10,813 nt of DNA. Source: Thiotrichales bacterium. Its GTDB lineage: Bacteria; Pseudomonadota; Gammaproteobacteria; Thiomicrospirales; Thiomicrospiraceae. The stretch spans positions 1 to 10,813 of the forward strand of contig JALVTA010000053.1 of assembly GCA_027036095.1 (NCBI GenBank), read 5' to 3'. The stretch's first letter is position 1. The number at the start of each line of letters is the position of its first letter. The translations under genes and the position numbers were made by a program. Positions 5,472-10,813 of the stretch are shown here, piece after piece. Under the pieces are notes generated by a model. It had not been told where the DNA came from. It saw nothing but the letters and a program-made list of their open reading frames with translations, and ran no database searches.

Positions 5472-6442
5472 GATGTCTCTCTGCGCAGACGGTCCGCCTG
5501 ATCATAGGCGCGGACGATCTTCTGCACCAGCGGGTGGCGCACCACATCCTGCGCCTGAAAGAAGGTGAAGCCCACGCCCTCGACCCCTTCGAGCACCTCC
5601 AGCACGTCCCGCAGACCGGATTTCTGCTGGCGCGGCAGGTCACACTGGGTGATGTCGCCGGTGATCACCATGCGCGAGCCGAAGCCCAGACGGGTGAGGA
5701 ACATCTTCATCTGCTCCACGGTGGTGTTCTGCGCCTCGTCCAGAATGATGAACGCCTCGTTGAGCGTGCGCCCGCGCATGAACGCCAGCGGCGCGATCTC
5801 GATCACGTTCTTTTCGATGAGCCGGTCCACCGTCTCGAATCCGAGCATCTCGTAGAGGGCGTCGTACAGGGGACGCAGGTAGGGATCCACCTTCTGGCTG
5901 AGGTCGCCCGGCAGAAAGCCAAGCCGTTCGCCCGCCTCCACCGCCGGGCGGGTCAGCACGATGCGGCGCACCTGCTCCTTCTCCAGCGCGTCCACCGCCG
6001 CGGCCACGGCCAGGTAGGTCTTGCCGGTACCCGCAGGCCCCACGCCGAAGTTGATGTTGAACGCGGCCAGGTTGTCCAGATAGGCCGCCTGGTTGGGGTT
6101 GCGCGTACGGATCACCTTGCGGCGCAGTCGCAGCATGCGCTCAGCCACCTGCTCATTCGGCCGGGCTTCGGCTACGCTCTGTAACGCCAGATGGACGCTG
6201 GCCGGCTCCAGCGTCTCATGACGGGTCTGCTCGTAGAGGTCGCGGATCACCTGCTCGGCACGCACGATGCGATCAGCCAGCCCGGTCACCTTGAACTGGA
6301 AGCCCAGATGGTTGACCTCCACCCCGAGGCGCAGCTCCACCTGTTCCAGATGCTCGTTGTGCCAGCCCACCAGGTTCTGCAGCCGCTCGTTGTCGTGGGG
6401 GGTCAGCTCGAAGGAGACCGAATGCAGCAGATGATCGCTCAT
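5468..6442 (-). CDS. ybeZ: PhoH-like NTPase YbeZ
   Basis: A cytoplasmic PhoH-family ATPase of 324 aa, the partner of YbeY in RNA processing. The N-terminal region (about residues 15-75) resembles the KH-like RNA-binding part of PhoH proteins. The ATPase core has Walker A GPAGTGKT at 135-142 and Walker B FIILDEAQNTT at 231-241. Further conserved segments are LTRPAVEAGERLGFLPGD (163-180), DPYLRPLYD (186-194) and VITGDITQCDLP (259-270), all characteristic of this family. Its ATG overlaps the miaB stop (ATGA, 6439-6442) and no clear ribosome site precedes it, so it is probably translated by coupling. It is placed between miaB and ybeY as in Escherichia coli. The family is often labelled phosphate-starvation inducible, but no Pho box can be expected here because there is no promoter gap. 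Confidence 0.95.
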   Translation of the reverse strand: MSDHLLHSVSFELTPHDNERLQNLVGWHNEHLEQVELRLGVEVNHLGFQFKVTGLADRIVRAEQVIRDLYEQTRHETLEPASVHLALQSVAEARPNEQVAERMLRLRRKVIRTRNPNQAAYLDNLAAFNINFGVGPAGTGKTYLAVAAAVDALEKEQVRRIVLTRPAVEAGERLGFLPGDLSQKVDPYLRPLYDALYEMLGFETVDRLIEKNVIEIAPLAFMRGRTLNEAFIILDEAQNTTVEQMKMFLTRLGFGSRMVITGDITQCDLPRQQKSGLRDVLEVLEGVEGVGFTFFQAQDVVRHPLVQKIVRAYDQADRLRRETS

Positions 6443-7848
6443 AGGGCGTAGTACTGCGGGCCGTCCACCTGCCCGGCTTCGGGCAGATCGACGACTTCCC
6501 CGCGCAGGGAGTTGGTGAAGGCGTCGGTGATCTTCACGTCCACGAACTGGCCGATCAGCTCCGGCGCAGCCGGGAAGTTGACCACACGGTTGTTCTCGGT
6601 GCGCCCGGACATCTCCCGCGGATCTCGGCGGGAGGGGCGTTCCACCAGCACCCGCTGCACCGTGCCCACCATGGCTTCGCTGAATGCCTGGGTCTGGCGG
6701 TTGAGCAGCTCCTGCAGCTCATACAGGCGGCGCTTTTTCACCTCCATGGGCACATCATCGGGCAGACTGGCCGCCGGCGTGCCCGGGCGCGGGCTGTAGA
6801 TGAAACTGAAGGAACGGTCATACTGCAGTTCTTCCACCAGCTCCAGCGTCTTGAGGTGATCCTCTTCCGTCTCGCCCGGAAACCCGACGATAAAATCGCC
6901 GGACAGGCTCAGATCAGGGCGGTGCCTGCGGATGCGCCGGATGATGGACTTGTACTCCAGCACCAGATGATTGCGCTTCATCAGCGCCAGAATGCGGTCG
7001 GAGCCGGACTGAATCGGCAGGTGCAGATGGGACACCAGTTCCGGCACCTCGGCAAAGGTGTCGATGATCGCCGACGTCATTTCGTTGGGATGCGAGGTGG
7101 TGAAGCGGATGCGGTCGATGCCCGGCACCTGCGAGACCGCGTGAATGAGAATGGACAGGTCGGCGGTGTCGCCGTCGGCCATCTCGCCGCGGTAGGCATT
7201 GACGTTCTGCCCCAGCAGGTTGATCTCGCGCACCCCCTGGGCCGCCAGCGCCCGCACCTCGGCCATCACATCCTCGAACGGACGGCTCACCTCCTCGCCG
7301 CGGGTGTAGGGCACTACGCAGAAGGTGCAGTATTTGGAGCACCCCTCCATAACCGACACATAGGCGGTGACGGAACTGGCCTCCGGCGTGGGCAGATGAT
7401 CGAACTTCTCGATCTCCGGAAAGGAGATGTCGATGACCGCCGCCTTCTTCTCGCCCTGATCCCGCGCTGCCAGCGCCTCGCGGATCAGCTGCGGCAGGCG
7501 GTGCAGCGTCTGCGGGCCGAAGATCACGTCCACGTAGGGCGCACGCTTGCGGATCAGCTCCCCTTCCTGAGAGGCCACACAGCCGCCCACGCCGATGATG
7601 CGGTTGGGCTTCTCGGCCTTCCAGCGCTTCCACTTGCCCAGCTCGTCAAACACCTTCTCCTGCGCCTTCTCGCGCACGGAGCAGGTGTTGAGCAGCAGCA
7701 CATCCGCCGCCTCGGCCGTTTCCACCGGCTCAAGGCCGAAGGCACTCTTCAGCAGGGCCGCCATCTTCTCCGAGTCGTACTCGTTCATCTGGCAGCCGTA
7801 GGTCTTGATCAGCAGCCCGCCGTCAAACGGCCTTACGGTGTCGGTCAT
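6439..7848 (-). CDS. miaB: tRNA-2-methylthio-N6-dimethylallyladenosine synthase
   Basis: A radical-SAM methylthiotransferase that converts i6A37 to ms2i6A37 in tRNAs reading UNN codons. The 469-aa length is standard. The N-terminal UPF0004 domain carries three cluster-binding cysteines: Cys19 in TYGCQMNEYDSEKM, Cys56 in NTCSVREKA and Cys90 in GGCVASQEGE. The radical-SAM cluster motif CSKYCTFC is at 170-177, followed by VVPYTRG. Other family segments include LLGQNVNAYRG and GFPGETEEDH. The last 80 or so residues form a TRAM RNA-binding domain. These features, especially SVREKA, favour MiaB over the related RimO. It starts 6 bp after the lysC stop with only weak ribosome-site potential, and its stop overlaps the ybeZ start. 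It has all key residues. A gene for the preceding MiaA step is not in the window. Confidence 0.97.
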   Translation of the reverse strand: MTDTVRPFDGGLLIKTYGCQMNEYDSEKMAALLKSAFGLEPVETAEAADVLLLNTCSVREKAQEKVFDELGKWKRWKAEKPNRIIGVGGCVASQEGELIRKRAPYVDVIFGPQTLHRLPQLIREALAARDQGEKKAAVIDISFPEIEKFDHLPTPEASSVTAYVSVMEGCSKYCTFCVVPYTRGEEVSRPFEDVMAEVRALAAQGVREINLLGQNVNAYRGEMADGDTADLSILIHAVSQVPGIDRIRFTTSHPNEMTSAIIDTFAEVPELVSHLHLPIQSGSDRILALMKRNHLVLEYKSIIRRIRRHRPDLSLSGDFIVGFPGETEEDHLKTLELVEELQYDRSFSFIYSPRPGTPAASLPDDVPMEVKKRRLYELQELLNRQTQAFSEAMVGTVQRVLVERPSRRDPREMSGRTENNRVVNFPAAPELIGQFVDVKITDAFTNSLRGEVVDLPEAGQVDGPQYYAL

Positions 7849-7854
7849 GGGTGC

Positions 7855-9069
7855 CTAACGCTCCAGTTCGAACGCATCGTGCAGGGCCTGCACGGCGGTT
7901 TCCAGATGCTCCTCGTCGATGATCACCGAGATCTTGATCTCGGTGGTGCCGATCATCTGAATGTTGATGCCCCTGTCCGCCAGCACCTCGAACATGCGCG
8001 CGGCGATGCCGGCATGGGATTTCATGCCGATGCCCACCAGCGACACCTTGACGATGCCGTCGTCGGCCAGCACCTCGCGTGCGCCCAGTTTCTCCGCCTG
8101 CGCCTTCAGAATGTCCAGCGCCGCCGGACAGTCGTTGCGGTGCACGGTGAAGGTGAAGTCGGTGGTGCCGTCGACGCCCTGGTTCTGGATGATCATGTCG
8201 ATGTCGATGTTGGCGTCCGAAATGGGGCCGACGATCTGATAGGCCACGCCCGGGCGATCCGGCACGCCCAGAATCATCAGCTTGGCCTCGTCACGGTTGA
8301 AGGCAATGCCTGAAATCAGCGGTTTTTCCATCACTTGGTCCTCGGAGGTAATCAGGGTGCCGCCCCCTTCCTGCATGGAGCTGAGCACCCGAAGCGGCAC
8401 GCGGTACTTGCTGGCGAACTCCACCGAACGGATCTGCAGCACCTTGGCCCCCAGGCTGGCCAGCTCCAGCATCTCGTCATAGGTGATCACATCCAGCCGG
8501 CGGGCATTGGGCACCACACGCGGATCGGTGGTGTAGACGCCATCCACGTCGGTGTAGATCTGGCACTCGTCCGCCTTCAGCGCCGCTGCAAGCGCCACCG
8601 CCGTGGTGTCGGAGCCGCCGCGGCCCAGCGTGGTGATCTCGTTGTTGAGCGTCACCCCCTGAAAGCCGGCCACCACCACGATGCGGCCGGCATTGAGCTC
8701 GGCCATGATCTTCTCTTCGTTGATCTTCTCGATGCGCGCCTTGGTGTGCACATTGTTGGTAAGAATGGGCACCTGCCAGCCGGTGAAGGAAATGGCCGGC
8801 CAGCCCTTCTGCTGCAGCGCCATGCTCAGCAGCGCAATGGTGACCTGCTCACCGGTGGACAGGAGCACATCCATCTCGCGCGGATTGGGACGCGACTGAA
8901 TCTCCTGTGCCAGCGCGGTCAGCCGGTTGGTTTCGCCGCTCATGGCGGAGACAGTCACCACCACCTTGTGACCCGCCTCGGCGGTGCGGATCACCCTGTC
9001 GGCCACATTCTGAATCCGCTCGATGGTCCCGACGGAGGTGCCGCCGTATTTCTGTACGATCAAAGCCAT
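7855..9069 (-). CDS. lysC: Aspartate kinase (monofunctional, two C-terminal ACT domains)
   Basis: Phosphorylates L-aspartate to begin synthesis of lysine, threonine, methionine and diaminopimelate. From the ATG at 9069 the protein is 404 aa, starting MALIVQKYGGTSVG, the classical kinase N-terminus; a longer reading from 9174 would add 35 residues that lie within alaS and look non-native. The kinase domain (about 1-240) shows FTGWQVPI (95-102), GFQGVT (135-140), LGRGGSDTTAVALAAAL (148-164) and TDVDGVYTTDPR (173-184). Two ACT domains follow: about 265-340, with the effector-site-like GVPDRPGVA at 268-276, and 345-404. This is the layout of the single-function, lysine/threonine-feedback enzymes. 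The start lies one base after the alaS stop, with AAGG upstream. A possible internal start at codon 247 is described separately. The gene end is 6 bp from miaB. csrA, often next to lysC in gammaproteobacteria, is absent. Confidence 0.96.
   Translation of the reverse strand: MALIVQKYGGTSVGTIERIQNVADRVIRTAEAGHKVVVTVSAMSGETNRLTALAQEIQSRPNPREMDVLLSTGEQVTIALLSMALQQKGWPAISFTGWQVPILTNNVHTKARIEKINEEKIMAELNAGRIVVVAGFQGVTLNNEITTLGRGGSDTTAVALAAALKADECQIYTDVDGVYTTDPRVVPNARRLDVITYDEMLELASLGAKVLQIRSVEFASKYRVPLRVLSSMQEGGGTLITSEDQVMEKPLISGIAFNRDEAKLMILGVPDRPGVAYQIVGPISDANIDIDMIIQNQGVDGTTDFTFTVHRNDCPAALDILKAQAEKLGAREVLADDGIVKVSLVGIGMKSHAGIAARMFEVLADRGINIQMIGTTEIKISVIIDEEHLETAVQALHDAFELER
8329..8343 (-). promoter_or_regulatory. 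Possible internal translation start for an aspartokinase beta subunit
   Basis: Codon 247 of lysC is ATG (8331-8329), and GAGGA lies 7 bp upstream (8343-8339), an ideal ribosome site. Initiation here would give a 158-aa protein, MEKPLISGIAF and on, containing both ACT domains but no kinase domain. Some aspartokinases (Bacillus, Corynebacterium) are alpha2-beta2 complexes whose beta chain comes from such an in-frame internal start. Sequence alone does not show that it is used here. Confidence 0.45.
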
Positions 9070-9070
9070 C

Positions 9071-10813
9071 TCAATTCGCCTTCTCTTCCACCCAGCTGCG
9101 TACGCTGGCCAGTGCTGCATCCAGCTTCTCCGGCTCACTGCCCCCCGCCTGGGCCATGTCGGGACGGCCACCACCGCGGCCGCCCACCTGCTGAGCCACG
9201 AAGTTGACCAGCTCGCCCGCCTTGAAGCGGTCGGTCAGCGCCTTGCTGACGCCGGCGACCAGCGCCACCTTGCCATCCCTGGCCGTCCCCAGCACGATCA
9301 CCGCATTGTCCAGTTTCTGCTTGAGCTGGTCCATCAGCTCCCGCAGCGCCTTGCCGTCTGCGCCATCCACCCTGGCGGCCAACACCTTGATGCCGGCCAC
9401 CTCCTCGGCCTGATCCGCCAGGGCACCACCGGCCTGGGCCGCCAGTCTGGCCTTGAGCTGCTCCAGCTCCCTGTCCTGCTGCTTCAGCTGGGCGGCGAGC
9501 TGTTCGGCCCGCTGAGGCAGCTGTTCCGGCTGCTTGGCCTTGAGGGTCTCTGCCGCCTGCGTCAGGGCGTCCTCGCGACGGTAGATGAAGTCCCATGCCG
9601 CCTCGCCCGTGACCGCTTCCACCCGGCGCACACCGGCGGCCACGCCCCCCTCGGAGACGATGCGGAAGGGCCCGATCTGACCGGTGCGGCACACATGGGT
9701 GCCGCCGCACAGCTCGATGGAATACTCGCCCATGTCCACCACGCGCACCACATCCCCGTACTTTTCACCGAACAGGGCCATGGCGCCCTTTTCTTTCGCC
9801 GCCTCCAGCGACATCTCCTCGGTCACCACCGGCAGGTCGGCCATGATCTTCTCATTCACCTCCCGCTCGATGGCCCGCAGCGTGTCTGCGGCAATCGGCT
9901 CGAAGTGAGAGAAATCGAAACGCAGCCGCTCAGGCGCCACCAGCGAACCCTTCTGGGCCACATGCTCGCCCAGATGGCGGCGCAGGGCGGCATGGAGCAG
10001 GTGGGTGGCCGAGTGGTTGCGCTCGGCGGCGCGGCGGCGGGCCACATCCACCTGTGCATGCACCTGCTGGCCAACACGGATCTCGCCGGCAGTGACCTGT
10101 CCCACATGCAGCCACAACTTGCCCTGCTTCTGGGTGTCGGACACATGGAAGCTGTTCATCCCTTCGGTCAGGCTACCTGTGTCTCCCACCTGTCCGCCGG
10201 ATTCCGCATAGAAGGGGGTGCGGTCCAGAATGACAATGCCTTCCTCGCCCTCCCTAAGCGCTTCCACCGGCATTTCATCCCGGTAGAGCGCCAGCACGGT
10301 GGCATCCACCTCATCCTGACGGTAGCCGACAAATTCGGTCTCGCCCTCGAAGTCGATCTTGCGGCTCAGATCCACCTTGAAGCTGCCGGCAGCCCGGGCA
10401 CGCTCGCGCTGCCTGCGCATTTCCGCCTCGAAGCCGGCCTCGTCAATCTTCAGCCCCCGCTCCCGCGCCACGTCTGCGGTCAGATCCACCGGAAAGCCGT
10501 AGGTGTCATACAGCTTGAACACCACATCTCCGGGCAGGGTGTCGCCGGAAAGACCGGCAATGGCCTCTTCCAGCAGCTTCATGCCGTGCTCCAGCGTTTC
10601 GGCAAAGCGCTGTTCCTCCTGCAGCAGCACCTTTTCCACCTGGGGCGCGGCCTTGGCCAGCTCCGGATAGGCCTCGCCCATCTGCTCCACCAGCGGCTGC
10701 ACCAGTTTGTGGAAAAAGGGCTGCGTCTGCCCCAGCTTGTAGCCGTGACGGATGGCACGACGGATGATGCGCCGCAGCACATAGCCGCGTCCTTCGTTGG
10801 AGGGCAGCACGCC
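9071..10813 (-). CDS. alaS: Alanyl-tRNA synthetase, C-terminal two thirds (5' end off the window)
   Basis: Charges tRNA-Ala with alanine and clears mischarged Ser and Gly through an editing domain. The visible 580 residues begin GVLPSNEGRGYVLRRIIRRA, the end of the catalytic and tRNA-recognition part. The editing domain has the zinc motifs HSATH (fragment residues 267-271) and CGGTH (369-373). These sit at a constant offset of 297 from the E. coli zinc ligands His564, His568, Cys666 and His670, so about 297 residues are missing upstream and the whole enzyme should be about 877 aa. A Gln/Leu-rich coiled linker follows, then the C-Ala domain with the glycine-rich GGRGGGRPDMAQAGG near the end. 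The gene is truncated by the window edge only. It leads directly into lysC with a one-base gap, so the two are co-transcribed. Confidence 0.97.
   Translation of the reverse strand, partial: GVLPSNEGRGYVLRRIIRRAIRHGYKLGQTQPFFHKLVQPLVEQMGEAYPELAKAAPQVEKVLLQEEQRFAETLEHGMKLLEEAIAGLSGDTLPGDVVFKLYDTYGFPVDLTADVARERGLKIDEAGFEAEMRRQRERARAAGSFKVDLSRKIDFEGETEFVGYRQDEVDATVLALYRDEMPVEALREGEEGIVILDRTPFYAESGGQVGDTGSLTEGMNSFHVSDTQKQGKLWLHVGQVTAGEIRVGQQVHAQVDVARRRAAERNHSATHLLHAALRRHLGEHVAQKGSLVAPERLRFDFSHFEPIAADTLRAIEREVNEKIMADLPVVTEEMSLEAAKEKGAMALFGEKYGDVVRVVDMGEYSIELCGGTHVCRTGQIGPFRIVSEGGVAAGVRRVEAVTGEAAWDFIYRREDALTQAAETLKAKQPEQLPQRAEQLAAQLKQQDRELEQLKARLAAQAGGALADQAEEVAGIKVLAARVDGADGKALRELMDQLKQKLDNAVIVLGTARDGKVALVAGVSKALTDRFKAGELVNFVAQQVGGRGGGRPDMAQAGGSEPEKLDAALASVRSWVEEKAN

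Noticed and set aside
7849..7857. Missing gene or frameshift between lysC and miaB where csrA is often found
   Set aside because: Both flanking proteins are complete and only 6 bp lie between them, so there is no remnant of csrA or a tRNA gene here.
6856..8313. 485-codon open frame on the plus strand, antisense to miaB and lysC
   Set aside because: The product is a His/Arg/Gln/Ala-rich composition artefact spanning two well-supported genes on the other strand, with no domain of its own.
9070..9174. 35-residue N-terminal extension of aspartate kinase
   Set aside because: These codons lie inside the alaS 3' end, encode a Trp/Arg-rich stretch unlike the family, and the conserved protein begins exactly at the ATG at 9069, which has a ribosome site.

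Overview
The window is GC-rich, densely packed proteobacterial chromosome. It is most likely gammaproteobacterial, judged from the miaB-ybeZ-ybeY-ybeX(corC)-lnt gene order and the alaS-lysC pair. A flavoprotein of the sulfide:quinone oxidoreductase (SQR) family suggests an organism that handles reduced sulfur, but species and lifestyle cannot be fixed from this sequence. I see no rRNA, tRNA, CRISPR array, insertion sequence, prophage or recent-transfer signature.

Left block (1-879, minus strand). Three tightly overlapping genes read leftward: a corrinoid adenosyltransferase (cobO/btuR type, 197 aa), an unrecognised 55-aa single-span membrane protein that starts with TTG inside the cobO stop codon, and the first 48 residues of a lipoprotein whose remainder lies off the window. 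A 70-bp divergent promoter region (880-949) with a palindromic AT core separates this block from the next.

Middle block (950-2477, plus strand). An SQR-family FAD protein (375 aa) is followed 13 bp later by a DUF302-family protein (128 aa), a clear two-gene operon. The SQR-like protein keeps two of the three classical SQR cysteines by my alignment but lacks the one before the GPxYE-like motif, so its substrate is uncertain. The operon ends in a strong terminator (2529-2558) that can also serve the converging block.

Right block (2592-10813, minus strand). Seven genes are packed with almost no spacers: alaS (C-terminal two thirds), lysC, miaB, phoH/ybeZ, ybeY, corC/ybeX and lnt. ATGA start/stop overlaps link miaB-phoH, phoH-ybeY and ybeY-corC; lnt begins inside the corC end. 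The genes serve tRNA charging, aspartate-family amino acid synthesis, tRNA modification, rRNA processing and quality control, a CorC-type CBS protein, and lipoprotein maturation. The unusual aspect is the joining of two familiar clusters: in many gammaproteobacteria csrA follows alaS-lysC, whereas here miaB follows lysC after 6 bp.

Overall this is mainly a housekeeping region. The points most worth a second look are the atypical SQR-DUF302 operon, the missed 55-aa membrane gene, a possible internal start in lysC that would give a separate regulatory subunit, and the lysC-miaB junction. I did not find an obviously new system.
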